Assembly: GCF_001299475.1 (NCBI RefSeq)
Contig: NZ_CYUJ01000003.1
Span: 190,409-254,408, forward strand
Direction of reading: 5' to 3'
Length of the DNA: 64,000 nucleotides
From: Neofamilia massiliensis
GTDB lineage: Bacteria > Bacillota > Clostridia > Tissierellales > Peptoniphilaceae
The number at the start of each line of letters is the position of its first letter. Position 1 is the first letter of the stretch. Shown here piece by piece: positions 27,835 through 36,597 of this stretch. The translations under genes and the position numbers were made by a program. The notes under the pieces were generated by a model, which was not told the origin of the DNA, made no database searches, and saw only the letters and a program-made list of their open reading frames with translations.

Positions 27835-28566
27835 CTATAAATTTACATTTAAAAATTGTCTGGTTCTATCGTACTTAGGACTAGTAAATATTTGATCTGG
27901 ACTTCCTTCTTCTAAAATTTTCCCCTGGTCCATAAATATTATTTTATCTGAAACCCTTCTAACAAAGTCCATTTCGTGACTAACTATTAACATTGTTAGA
28001 CCTAGGTCTTTTAGATTATTAATAGTAGACAAAACTTCTCCAACCATTTCTGGATCCAGGGCTGAAGTTGGCTCGTCAAATAAAATTATATCTGGATCCA
28101 TAGTTAAGGCCCTTGCAATTGCTACCCTTTGTTTTTGGCCACCTGAAAGTTGACTAGGTCTTGCCTTAATAAAGTCTCCCATGCCAACTAGGTCTAAATT
28201 TTTTATGGCCTTTTCTTCAACTTCTTCTCTTGATGCTTTTAAAACTTTTATTGGCGCCTTGGTGCAATTATCTAAAACACTCATATTGTTAAAGAGATTA
28301 AAGTTTTGGAAGACCATGGCAAGTTTTCCTTTAAAGTCAGCTGTTTTAAAATCTCCCTGTAAAATATTTTCGCCCTTGTAAATAATTTCTCCACAGTCAG
28401 GTCTTTCTAAAAGATTAATACACCTTAGAAAAGTTGACTTACCTGATCCTGATGGGCCAATTAAACTTACAACTTGGCCCTTTTCTAAATTTAAGGATAG
28501 GCCCTTTAGTATTTTTTTGGAGCCAAAAGATTTTTTTAAATTTTTTATTTCAATTATATTTTCCAT
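27835..28566 (-). CDS. Polar amino-acid ABC transporter ATPase (GlnQ/HisP type)
   Basis: ATPase of a PAAT-family importer. Walker A is [18 protein letters not shown], with the family-typical RCIN. The signature is [15 protein letters not shown], Walker B is [19 protein letters not shown], and the switch His is in [12 protein letters not shown]. The length of 243 residues is typical. It lies 9 bp after the fused binding-protein/permease gene, under the same T-box. Substrate is not readable from the ATPase; the T-box suggests lysine or another basic amino acid. Confidence 0.93.
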   Translation of the reverse strand: MENIIEIKNLKKSFGSKKILKGLSLNLEKGQVVSLIGPSGSGKSTFLRCINLLERPDCGEIIYKGENILQGDFKTADFKGKLAMVFQNFNLFNNMSVLDNCTKAPIKVLKASREEVEEKAIKNLDLVGMGDFIKARPSQLSGGQKQRVAIARALTMDPDIILFDEPTSALDPEMVGEVLSTINNLKDLGLTMLIVSHEMDFVRRVSDKIIFMDQGKILEEGSPDQIFTSPKYDRTRQFLNVNL

Positions 28567-28575
28567 TTTTCTCTC

Positions 28576-30156
28576 CTAATTTGCGCTTCTCATTACGTCG
28601 GTTTTGTTAACCCTTGAATATGAACCTGGATCTGCTAGTCTTTCTTCAACTAAATGAAGAAGATAGGCTATAGACAGAGTCAAAGTCAAGTAGATTAATG
28701 AAGTTATAAAATACGTTTCAAAATACATTAGATTGCCGCCGACAATTGACTTGGTTGTAAAGAACAATTCGTTAACTGCAATTACATTTAAAACTGATGT
28801 GTCCTTTATGTTTACAATAAACTCGTTGCCAATTGATGGAATTATATTTTTTAAAGTTTGTGGAAGGATAACCTGGGTCATTGTTTGAAAATGAGTCATA
28901 CCTAATGAACTTGCTGCTTCAAATTGACCTGAGTCAATAGAATTTATTCCTCCTCTAACAACCTCAGAAAGATAGGCACCTGTGTTAACTGATACAACTA
29001 AAAAGGCTGCTTCCATTGGCGATAAGTTTATGCCAGCAAATTGTAAGAGGCCAAAATAAACTAAAACCGATTGAACAATCATTGGCGTTCCCCTTAGAAC
29101 TTGGACATAAATGTTTACTAGAACTTTTAACAAGTTCAAGAAAAAGTTTTTGCCCTTGTTAAGAGACGGTGGAATTGTTCTTATAATTCCAACTATTAGT
29201 CCAATTACAAGTCCTAGGACTGTTCCAACAAAGGAAATAATTATTGTAAAGGCTGTTCCCCTTAAAAAGTTGTCCTTGTTTTCTACGAAAATATTTTTCA
29301 TATTAGATAAAAATCTTTCTAGGCCATCTCTGTCGTCATCGTCCTTGTCTTGTAGGATATTCATTTCGTCCATTAGATCCATTCGCTCTTCTTGAGAAAT
29401 TGTAGCTAAGATTTCATTAAGCTGGTCTCTTAGGGGACTGCCTTTTTTTATTCCAATGGCAATTTGTGTATCTTCTGGACTGGTTTCAAAACCTGGATCA
29501 AGTTCAGCCATTTTTAGGCCAACTCCTGCCCTTGCTGCTGCCATGGCCTCAGGTCTTTCTGCTACATAGCCGTCGGCTTTTCCTGTTTGAACTGCAACTC
29601 TCATAATTGAAAAGTCTGACATTGGTTCAAGATGGTTGACGCCAGGAATTTGATCTATAACTGTATCGTGGAAGGTGTTTAGCTGGGCGACAATGTCCGC
29701 GTCAGAAAAATCTTCTAGAACCTTTGCGTCGGCGTAAGGTCCCTTTGCATTTACAACCATAACCAAGTCTGACTGGTAATAGCCATCTGAAAAATCAATT
29801 TGCTTGGCCCTTTCTGCTGTTGGACTCATGCCAGCCATTATTAAGTCAATTCGTCCTGATGTTAAAGCTGGAACAAGACCGTCCCATTCAATTTTAATAA
29901 TTACTGGCTTCTTGCCTAGGACCTTGGCAATTTTTTTCGCCATTTGAACATCGTAGCCATTGGCATATTCATTTGATCCTTCAATAGGAAGGGCTCCATT
30001 GTCTGCAGTTTTTTGAGTCCAATTAAATGGTGGATAGGCTGCTTCAAGGCCTATTCTTATTGTGTCTTCCTCTGCTTCAACTGGACTTGAAAAGACAAAG
30101 ATGCTAGGAAGTAAAATTCCTAAAACTAAAATCAAATTTACAATTCTTCTTCTCAT
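28576..30156 (-). CDS. Fused amino-acid-binding protein and ABC permease
   Basis: One polypeptide with a signal peptide (residues 1-28), a family-3 solute-binding domain (about 32-255, with GLEAAYPPFNW, NGYDVQMAKKIAKVLG and DLIMAGMSPTAERAKQIDFS) and a HisM/GlnP-type permease domain (about 295-515, with GTPMIVQSVLVYFG and ASSLGMTHFQTMTQVILPQ). This fused layout is common in Firmicutes and leaves the binding domain tethered to the channel. It is translated behind a T-box leader and followed by its ATPase. Amino-acid specificity is inferred only from the leader. Confidence 0.93.
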   Translation of the reverse strand: MRRRIVNLILVLGILLPSIFVFSSPVEAEEDTIRIGLEAAYPPFNWTQKTADNGALPIEGSNEYANGYDVQMAKKIAKVLGKKPVIIKIEWDGLVPALTSGRIDLIMAGMSPTAERAKQIDFSDGYYQSDLVMVVNAKGPYADAKVLEDFSDADIVAQLNTFHDTVIDQIPGVNHLEPMSDFSIMRVAVQTGKADGYVAERPEAMAAARAGVGLKMAELDPGFETSPEDTQIAIGIKKGSPLRDQLNEILATISQEERMDLMDEMNILQDKDDDDRDGLERFLSNMKNIFVENKDNFLRGTAFTIIISFVGTVLGLVIGLIVGIIRTIPPSLNKGKNFFLNLLKVLVNIYVQVLRGTPMIVQSVLVYFGLLQFAGINLSPMEAAFLVVSVNTGAYLSEVVRGGINSIDSGQFEAASSLGMTHFQTMTQVILPQTLKNIIPSIGNEFIVNIKDTSVLNVIAVNELFFTTKSIVGGNLMYFETYFITSLIYLTLTLSIAYLLHLVEERLADPGSYSRVNKTDVMRSAN

Positions 30157-30194
30157 TTTTTTCTCCTTAAATTTATTTATGACAATACTGAATA

Positions 30195-30445
30195 TAAAAA
30201 AGCCCCATCCCTGTTGTTTCCAACTAGGGACGGAGCGTTAAAATTTCCGTGTTACCACCCATATTTATTTAAAGTTCACACCTTAAACCTTATCAAGTAC
30301 TATCATACTCTCCTTCTATAACGGGAAGTCCCGACAACTTATCAAAAATCCAGGCTGCTGCTCCAAGTCTTTTTTCACTCCTACTAACATTATCTTCTCT
30401 CACCACCAAAGACTCTCTGTAAATATATCATAGGGCTAATCTTCT
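30195..30445 (-). promoter_or_regulatory. T-box riboswitch, specifier probably AAA (Lys)
   Basis: The minus-strand transcript shows the T-box GGGTGGTAACACGG (30247-30260) followed by a strong terminator hairpin and TTTTTT (30195-30235). The terminator 5' arm CTCCGT can instead pair with ACGG of the T-box to form the antiterminator. Upstream are AGAGAG and GGTGGTGAGAG (stem I 5' side) and GAA-AAA-AGAC-TTGGAGC (stem I 3' side). By the usual spacing between GAA and TTGGAGC, the specifier triplet reads AAA, lysine. Uncharged tRNA would allow read-through into the transporter genes. The T-box call is firm; the specifier is read by eye. Confidence 0.9.
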
Positions 30446-30469
30446 TATCAAAGCATTTAATTAAATAAC

Positions 30470-30498
30470 ACTTTAGCAAAACTTTTTTCACTTGTCAA
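30470..30498 (-). promoter_or_regulatory. Promoter of the T-box transporter operon
   Basis: Minus strand: perfect -35 TTGACA (30493-30498), 17-bp spacer, -10 TAAAGT (30470-30475), just upstream of T-box stem I. Confidence 0.75.
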
Positions 30499-30545
30499 GG
30501 AAAATTTTTAAAAATACTTAAATTAATCTGCAAAATTTCTCTTTA

Positions 30546-30580
30546 ATAAAAAGAAAACCCTGCGATTAACAAGGTTTTCT
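30546..30580 (-). terminator. purL terminator
   Basis: Minus strand: AGAAAACCTTG / CAGGGTTTTCT stem with a T-run after it, about 12 bp beyond the purL stop codon. Confidence 0.85.
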
Positions 30581-30591
30581 CAATTTAACTT

Positions 30592-33500
30592 TTATTTAAA
30601 GTATTCTACTGCAGCTTTGAAAATATTATTTTCTTCTACACCTTCAATGTTTTTAAATAAGTCTTTTTCATTTCTCTCTGGATGACCCATTCTGCCGTAG
30701 ATCTTTCCACACTTGCAAATTAGGCCTTCAATGTTGTATGAAGATCCATTGACAGCTGTCTTATAAACTGAAGCAACTTGGCCGTTTTCTAAAAGTTCTT
30801 TTAAGATTTCTTCTGAAACGACAAGTCTGCCATCGTAGTGGGCTATTGGAGTCTTATAAGTTTTGCCTGCTTCAAAATTCTTTAACCAAGGTGAATTAGT
30901 TGTTTTAATTTCAATTTCTTCTAGTCTTGAAACAAAGTTGCCTGATGAGTTAAAGGAAATTGTCATATCACTTTCTTCTTGGTCTCTAATTTCTCCATAA
31001 GGAAGAAGTCCTGACTTAACTAGACCTTGGAAGCCGTTACCAAGTCCTAAAATTAAGCCGTCATTTTCTTCAAGGAGATATTCAATAGCTTCTTTAACTT
31101 CAGATTTCTTTAAAATATTTGCTATATACTTGCCTGCTCCATCTGGCTCATCTCCTGTAACTGCTCCACCAGGAATAGCTAGGATTTGTGCTTTTTTAAT
31201 TTCTTCAGCAAGGGCTAACTTTGAGGCTTCAAGTTCTTCTTGGGTCCTGTTTTTATAAACAAGGGTCACAACTTCAGCGCCTTCTTCTTCAAAGGCCTTG
31301 GTCAAGTCGTATTCTCCATTTGTTCCGTAGAAAATTGGAATTAATACTCTTGGTCTGTCAGTCTTCTTTGTTGAGTGAAGTTTTCTTTCAACTTCAGCAT
31401 TAGTTAAATCTTTAGCTTCAGAAACTTTTTCGCTAGGGAAAACTGGGTCAAGGGTATTTAAATAGGCCTTTTCTAAGTCTTCTTCATCTAAGGTTACGCC
31501 ATTTACTATCATCTTGTCAGCAAAGCTACCGATGTTTTTAATGAAGTCTCTGTCTTCAAGGTACTCAACTATAAAGGATCCGTATTTTGGTGAATACAAG
31601 TCATCAAGTTTTATGTCAAAGCCTGTTTGATAAAGGGCTTGTTCATAAATTTGTGGAAGAGTTCCCTTGTGGGTAATTGTTGATGCAGCTAAAATATTTC
31701 CTGCTTTAATATCTGCGTGTAATTTTTCAAAGTTGTCTTTTAATTTATCTAAGTCAAGTAAGCCGTTTTTGTCATATTGGGCTTCAACTAAACCTAACTT
31801 GCCCTTGCCTTTAAAGTCTGGAGACAAAATGTTTTCTATGTCTGTTGTTGTTACAGCAAAGGAAATTAGTGTTGGCGGAACGTCAATGTCTTCAAAGGTT
31901 CCACTCATTGAGTCCTTACCTCCAATTGGTGGAGCGTCAAAGTGTGCTGAAGCAACTAAGGCACCAAGTAAAGATTTTAATGGCTTGGACCAAGATTCTT
32001 CTGATGAAAGTCTTTGATAAAATTCTTGGAAGGAAAGTCTGATCTTATCTAGGTCAGATCCTGTTGCTACTAACTTTGCTAGAGATTCGATTACTGCATA
32101 GTAGCCTCCTAGGAATTGAGATTCTTCAGAAAGATATGGGTTAAAACCATAGGACATTAGGGAAACTGTATTTACATTTCCTTCTAGGGCTGGAATCTTT
32201 GCTGCCATAGCTTGGATTGGAACTGTTTGTTTTTTACCACCAAGTGGAGCTAGGACTGTTGCCCTGCCTACTGAGCCGTCAAATAATTCTATAATATTTT
32301 TCTTTGAAGTTGTATTTAAGTCTTTTAAATAAGTCTTTAAGTTTTTAGGGTCTGTATCTGAAACTTTTAAAGATTTAGCAACTTCTTCAGATTTAACCTT
32401 AACTTTTTGGAACCTGTCTGCTCCAGCTGTGTTTATAAAATCATAGGATAGGTCAGCTATTAGCATGTCGTCATGGTACATGGTCATCCTGTTTGTGTCT
32501 ACAACTTCAGCTACAATGCTTGCGTCTAAGTTTTCTGCATCAGCTAATTTTATAAATTCATCAAGGTCATCTTTTCCAACAACTACTGCCATACGTTCTT
32601 GGGATTCAGAAATGGCAACTTCTTTTGGAGCCATGCCTGGATATTTTACAGGAACCTTGTCTAAGTGAATTTCAATTCCGTCAGCAAGTTCGCCAATGGC
32701 AACAGAAACTCCGCCAGCACCAAAGTCATTACATTTCTTTATTAACTTAGCCGCCTTTTCATTTCTAAATAATCTTAGAATTTTTCTTTCTTCAGGGGCA
32801 TTTCCCTTTTGAACTTGGGCAGATTCAGTTACAATTGATTCAACATTGTGAGACTTAGATGAGCCAGTTGCTCCACCAATTCCATCTCTACCAGTTTTGC
32901 CACCTAATAAAATTACCACATCGCCAGGTGTTGGTTCAATTCTCTTTACATTTTCAATTGGAGCGCAGGCCATAATTGCTCCTGCTTCCATTCTCTTGGC
33001 CATATAACCTGGATGATAAATTTCGTCCATATAACCTGCAGCTAGACCAATTTGATTGCCATAAGATGAATAACCTTTGGCAGCATCAATGGCAAGTTTT
33101 CTTTGTGGAAGTTTTCCTTCAAGAGTTTCTTCAAAAGGAGTAAGAGGATTTCCTGCTCCAACAACTCTCATTGCTTGGTAAACAAAGGCTCTAGCAGAAA
33201 GTGGATCTCTAATGGCTCCACCTAAACAAGTTGATGCGCCACCAGTAGGTTCAATTTCTGTTGGGTGGTTGTGGGTTTCATTTTTAAATAATAACAAGTA
33301 GTCTTCTAATTCTTCCCTGCCATTTTTTTCTACCCTGACTTTAATTTTTACAGAACAAGCATTGATTTCAGAAGAAACTTCTAAGTCTTCTAGCTTGTCA
33401 TTTTGTCTCAAATATTTGGCAAGAATTGTACCAAAAGACATTAAAGATATTGGCTTTTCGATTTTTAATTCTTCTCTTAGAGATAAATAATAATCAAAGG

Positions 33501-34263
33501 CCTTTTTAATTTCTCTATCTAGGTCTGTTTTTACATCATCAAAGGCTACTTCTAACTGGGTGTTAAAAGTAGTATGACGGCAGTGGTCTGACCAATAAGT
33601 GTCGATAATTGCAAGTTCAGTTTCGTTAGGGTCCCTATCTTCAGATTTAAAATAGTCTTGGAAAAATTTTAAATCATCTAGGTTCATAGCTAGGTTTTCG
33701 TCAACTAAAAATTGTTTTAAAGTTTCTTCGTCATAGTCTCTAAAGCCATCATAAATAAGATTTTCTAAGTTGTCCGATGCATTTTTCTTTAAAGTCTTTA
33801 CTTCCTTAGAAAGATCAATAGTTTGGCTGTCAACTGGATTTACTAAGTATTCTTCAATTTTTTCAAGGTCTTTGTCACTTAAGCCTTCAAAAACATAGAC
33901 TTCAGCTGACCTGACCCTTACATCTTCGCCAGTAAATAAGGCAATATTATCTAACAAACCTTGGTCTCTTTGGTTAAATTGACCTGGAAGTAGGTTTACA
34001 CAAAGGTATTTGTCAAAGCTATCTTGAAGCTTTTTTGCATCAGCATTTACAAAAACTTCGTCAACTGGTTTTTCTGCTAAAACAGTGTACAAAATTGAAT
34101 CTAAAGTTTCCTTTGAAGATTCAATGTCATAGAGCCTATAGGTTTTTAAAGATCCTAGGTCTATGTGTAAGAAGTCTTTGATTTCACTAATTAAAGCTTC
34201 TTCTCTCTTGTCATCTTTTCTCCTTACAAACACCCTGTTTACACAAGTACTACTATTATTCAT
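30592..34263 (-). CDS. purL: Phosphoribosylformylglycinamidine synthase, single-chain clostridial type
   Basis: Converts FGAR + glutamine + ATP to FGAM, fourth step of purine synthesis. All parts are in one 1223-residue chain: an N-terminal PurS-like domain (about 1-165), the linker, and two AIRS-type ATP domains (about 210-900; NETHNHPTEIEPTGGASTC-type and DFGAGGVSVAIGEL motifs). A C-terminal class-I glutaminase follows (LAIPGGAVTGDEPDG; GLGNGFQGLVKSGLLP contains no Cys and the catalytic position is uncertain by eye). The ATG has GAGGAGG upstream. Transcription starts 215 bp upstream and passes an intrinsic terminator. Confidence 0.95.
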   Translation of the reverse strand: MNNSSTCVNRVFVRRKDDKREEALISEIKDFLHIDLGSLKTYRLYDIESSKETLDSILYTVLAEKPVDEVFVNADAKKLQDSFDKYLCVNLLPGQFNQRDQGLLDNIALFTGEDVRVRSAEVYVFEGLSDKDLEKIEEYLVNPVDSQTIDLSKEVKTLKKNASDNLENLIYDGFRDYDEETLKQFLVDENLAMNLDDLKFFQDYFKSEDRDPNETELAIIDTYWSDHCRHTTFNTQLEVAFDDVKTDLDREIKKAFDYYLSLREELKIEKPISLMSFGTILAKYLRQNDKLEDLEVSSEINACSVKIKVRVEKNGREELEDYLLLFKNETHNHPTEIEPTGGASTCLGGAIRDPLSARAFVYQAMRVVGAGNPLTPFEETLEGKLPQRKLAIDAAKGYSSYGNQIGLAAGYMDEIYHPGYMAKRMEAGAIMACAPIENVKRIEPTPGDVVILLGGKTGRDGIGGATGSSKSHNVESIVTESAQVQKGNAPEERKILRLFRNEKAAKLIKKCNDFGAGGVSVAIGELADGIEIHLDKVPVKYPGMAPKEVAISESQERMAVVVGKDDLDEFIKLADAENLDASIVAEVVDTNRMTMYHDDMLIADLSYDFINTAGADRFQKVKVKSEEVAKSLKVSDTDPKNLKTYLKDLNTTSKKNIIELFDGSVGRATVLAPLGGKKQTVPIQAMAAKIPALEGNVNTVSLMSYGFNPYLSEESQFLGGYYAVIESLAKLVATGSDLDKIRLSFQEFYQRLSSEESWSKPLKSLLGALVASAHFDAPPIGGKDSMSGTFEDIDVPPTLISFAVTTTDIENILSPDFKGKGKLGLVEAQYDKNGLLDLDKLKDNFEKLHADIKAGNILAASTITHKGTLPQIYEQALYQTGFDIKLDDLYSPKYGSFIVEYLEDRDFIKNIGSFADKMIVNGVTLDEEDLEKAYLNTLDPVFPSEKVSEAKDLTNAEVERKLHSTKKTDRPRVLIPIFYGTNGEYDLTKAFEEEGAEVVTLVYKNRTQEELEASKLALAEEIKKAQILAIPGGAVTGDEPDGAGKYIANILKKSEVKEAIEYLLEENDGLILGLGNGFQGLVKSGLLPYGEIRDQEESDMTISFNSSGNFVSRLEEIEIKTTNSPWLKNFEAGKTYKTPIAHYDGRLVVSEEILKELLENGQVASVYKTAVNGSSYNIEGLICKCGKIYGRMGHPERNEKDLFKNIEGVEENNIFKAAVEYFK

Positions 34264-34316
34264 ACATCCTCCTCATGATATAAAACATGTCTTTCTTACA
34301 AATTTATAAGTGTATA

Positions 34317-34343
34317 CAAAAAAGAGAACTAATAAAGTTCTCT
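34317..34343 (-). terminator. Terminator in the purL leader (candidate attenuator)
   Basis: Minus strand: 8-bp perfect stem AGAGAACT / AGTTCTCT with a 5-base loop, followed by TTTTTT. It lies 54 bp upstream of the purL ATG and downstream of the purL promoter, so full-length purL mRNA requires read-through. An outer repeat, TAAGTGTA (34351-34358) and TACACTTA (34307-34314), flanks it. Confidence 0.75.
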
Positions 34344-34449
34344 AAATACTTACACTTATTTTGTTAAAGCTAAAAGAAGAGACACTCCAAGCCTTAGTTT
34401 TAGATAGTGGTAAAATTTTTCTTAAATATCTAAAAGAAAATAAAAACAT
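34342..34449 (-). CDS. Possible 35-residue leader peptide upstream of purL
   Basis: ATG at 34449 with GGGGAG six bases upstream; the peptide begins MFLFSFRYLRKILPLSKTKA and is rich in Phe and Ser. Its TAG stop (34342-34344) falls at the 5' foot of the leader terminator stem, so a ribosome at the stop would interfere with the hairpin. It has no Gly, Gln or Asp codons, the amino acids used in purine synthesis. It could be a chance ORF through a riboswitch. Confidence 0.35.
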   Translation of the reverse strand: MFLFSFRYLRKILPLSKTKAWSVSSFSFNKISVSI

Positions 34450-34477
34450 AAGTCTCTCCCCAATTAATTTCACTATT

Positions 34478-34486
34478 ATTATAGCA
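34478..34486 (-). promoter_or_regulatory. purL promoter (extended -10)
   Basis: Minus strand TGCTATAAT: -10 TATAAT at 34478-34483 with the TGN extension. The -35 region (TACAAT) is poor, as usual for extended -10 promoters. The start point would fall about 20 bases before the leader P1 helix. Confidence 0.55.
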
Positions 34487-34515
34487 TAAGTTTATTTTTT
34501 ATTGTAGCTGTATTT

Positions 34516-35010
34516 TTATTTTTTTACAAAATCAAAGGCAATTCTTTCACTGCCGTCTTTAACATAAATTATTCCACATTTTTTAAAGCCAGCTTTTTCT
34601 ATGGCTGCTAACATTTTTTCATTGGCTCTGTGGGTATCTACTCTTAAATAATTAATTTGGTCTTTGGCATAGTCAAAAACTATTTAGGAAAGGCCTTTGA
34701 CACTTCCATCAGATGCTAATCTGTGAATGGTTCCATAGGGAATATCTTCTGACCAAGCTCCATCATAAATTTTTTTATAAGTTTCTTCTTGGCCAAAGAT
34801 TAAAGAGAAAGTTCCAATAACTTTTTCATCTAAGATGCAGACATAAGAGTTGCCAGCTTCAATGTCTTTTATAAGAACATCTTCTCCTGGATAAGCTCCG
34901 CCCCACTGACTTGGATTGCCATTGGCTGCCATAAAGGTCTTGGCTTTTGTTATTATTTTTTTTATATCTTCAAGATCAGTTAATTTTGCTTTTCTAATTT
35001 TTATATCCAT
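34516..35010 (-). pseudogene. GNAT acetyltransferase interrupted by one in-frame stop codon
   Basis: The frame from ATG 35010 reads a GNAT-like protein (IRKAKLTDLEDIKKIITKAK; WGGAYPGEDVLIKDI) to residue 108, where TAA occurs at 34684-34686 after DGSVKGLS. In the same frame, without any shift, translation continues IVFDYAKDQINYLRVDTHRA...AIEKAGFKKCGIIYV to a second TAA at 34516-34518. The continuation is plainly the missing acetyl-CoA-binding half. In relatives a lysine or similar residue would be expected at the stop, and AAA to TAA is a single change. Full length would be 164 residues. Either a recent nonsense mutation or a sequencing error. Confidence 0.85.
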
Positions 35011-35208
35011 AGGCCCTCCAAAAAATTAATTACAATTTATTTTTCTCTTCCTTATATTTATTGCCAAATTTTTTTAAAGTTAAGCTTCTTATTTTAAATG
35101 TCAAAGTGATGTTAAATTAATATTTACTGGAATTTTATTTTTAAAAGATATAAGATAGATATGTACTATTTTAATTAAGTGTTTTATTTATAAATGAGGT
35201 TTTAAATT

Positions 35209-36549
35209 ATGGAAGATAAAAAATATTATAGTCGGGCTTTGAAAGTTGCTTGGCCCTCGGTTTTAGAAAGTTTTTTCATAGCCTTAGCTGCTATGATTGA
35301 TACAATGATGGTTGGAAATTTAGGCCCCTATGCTATTGCATCAGTTGGACTAACAACTCAACCAAAGTTAATTGGCTTTATTATTTTTATAGCCATTAAC
35401 GTTTCTCTTTCTGCCTTGGTTGCCAGACGACGAGGAGAAGAAGACAAAAAAGGAGCAAATGAAATTTTTGTTACTGCCTTTATCTTGGCCCTTGTTTTGG
35501 TCCTTCTAGTTTCTATAATTGCAGTTAGTTTAGCAGACCCACTTATGAGAATGTCTGGGTCCAACCACGAAACCCATGTCTATTCAGTTGAATACTTTAG
35601 AATTATTATGGGAGGCATGGTCTTTAATGTTGTTGCTATGATAATTAACGCTGCCCAAAGAGGATCAGGCAATACAAAAATTGCCTTTGTTACTAATCTT
35701 GTATCTTCAATTGTAAATATTATTTTTAACTATTTGTTAATTGAAGGAAACTTTGGCTTTCCTGCCTTAGGCGTTAGAGGAGCTGCCATTGCTACAGTTT
35801 TTGGATCATTTATAGCTATGCTTATGGCAATTAGGTCTCTCTTTAATCCTCTGTCCCTAGTTGATATAAAATATATTTTAGCTAGCAAGATAAAATTATC
35901 TCTCGCTTCCTTTAAGTCAATTTTTGAACTTTCCTTTAATATATTTTTTGAAAACCTTGCTATGAGAATCGGTTTTTTAATTACAGCAGTTACAGCTGCA
36001 AAACTTGGGACCCAAGCCTTTGCAGTTCACAACGCAGGAATGAATATTTTGTCCCTAGGATTTTCCTTTGCAGACGGCATGCAAGTTGCTGCAGTTGCCC
36101 TAGCTGGCAGGTCCTTAGGCGCTGGCAATAGAGAGGAAGCAATTACTTACGGCCATGTCTGTCAGAGAATTGGCTTTATGATTTCTGTAATTTTTTCTCT
36201 AGTAATGTTTTTCTTTGGAAAAAATATTATGGGCCTATACTTTAAAGACCCTGCTATAATTGAAGATGGAGTTATCATTACTAGATTTATGATGGTAATT
36301 GTCCTTTTACAAATTTCTCAAATCATTTATGGCGGCTGCCTAAGGTCAGGTGGAGATGTTAAATACACTTTAGTTGCTGGAATAATTGCTGTAACAATAA
36401 TTCGTTCATCAGTAACCCTAGTTACAGTAAATATTTTTAACCTTGGCCTTTATGGAATTTGGATTGGAATTTTGTCAGACCAAATTTCAAGGTTCACTTT
36501 ACTTAGACACAGGTTTAAACAAGGCAAGTGGACAGAAATTAAAATTTAA
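35209..36549 (+). CDS. MATE-family efflux transporter
   Basis: Twelve-helix multidrug/toxin exporter driven by Na+ or H+. The N-terminus has ALKVAWPSVLESFFIALAAMIDTMMVGNLG, split over residues about 9-38 and typical of the family. The second half repeats the pattern with AVTAAKLGTQAFAVHNAGMN and VALAGRSLGAGNREEA. The length of 446 residues is normal. It is monocistronic, on the opposite strand to its neighbours, and ends in a two-way terminator. Substrate is unknown. The ribosome binding site is a modest GAGG. Confidence 0.93.
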   Translation: MEDKKYYSRALKVAWPSVLESFFIALAAMIDTMMVGNLGPYAIASVGLTTQPKLIGFIIFIAINVSLSALVARRRGEEDKKGANEIFVTAFILALVLVLLVSIIAVSLADPLMRMSGSNHETHVYSVEYFRIIMGGMVFNVVAMIINAAQRGSGNTKIAFVTNLVSSIVNIIFNYLLIEGNFGFPALGVRGAAIATVFGSFIAMLMAIRSLFNPLSLVDIKYILASKIKLSLASFKSIFELSFNIFFENLAMRIGFLITAVTAAKLGTQAFAVHNAGMNILSLGFSFADGMQVAAVALAGRSLGAGNREEAITYGHVCQRIGFMISVIFSLVMFFFGKNIMGLYFKDPAIIEDGVIITRFMMVIVLLQISQIIYGGCLRSGGDVKYTLVAGIIAVTIIRSSVTLVTVNIFNLGLYGIWIGILSDQISRFTLLRHRFKQGKWTEIKI

Positions 36550-36560
36550 AAATGACATTT

Positions 36561-36597
36561 AAAAAATCAGGCTTATTTTACCAAGCCTGATTTTTTT
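36561..36597. terminator. Two-way terminator between the MATE gene and a small membrane gene
   Basis: Inverted repeat AAAAAATCAGGCTT / AAGCCTGATTTTTTT with an 8-base loop. It has T-runs in both directions and serves the MATE gene (plus) and the 49-residue gene (minus). The last codons of the small gene lie inside the stem. Confidence 0.88.

Larger units (their letters stand above)
34317..34472 (-). promoter_or_regulatory. Structured purL leader RNA of unassigned class
   Basis: The leader folds by eye into P1 (GGAGAGAC, 34452-34459, with GTCTCTTC, 34376-34383) enclosing P2 (TTTTAGATA, 34427-34435, with TATCTAAAA, 34398-34406), then a terminator. Between P2 and P1 lies CTAAGGCTTGGAGT. It does not match the purine, PRPP/ppGpp (ykkC), ZTP, THF, SAM or T-box consensus as I know them. 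It could be a metabolite sensor, or the control could be by ribosomes on the short ORF it contains. Confidence 0.5.

Noticed and set aside
31667-32017. 116-codon plus-strand frame inside purL
   Set aside because: Antisense to the second AIRS-type domain of PurL, with no ribosome binding site.
34317-34472. purL leader as a T-box or guanine/adenine riboswitch
   Set aside because: No GGGUGG-type T-box sequence before the terminator and no three-way junction with the UAUA...loop-loop pattern of purine aptamers.
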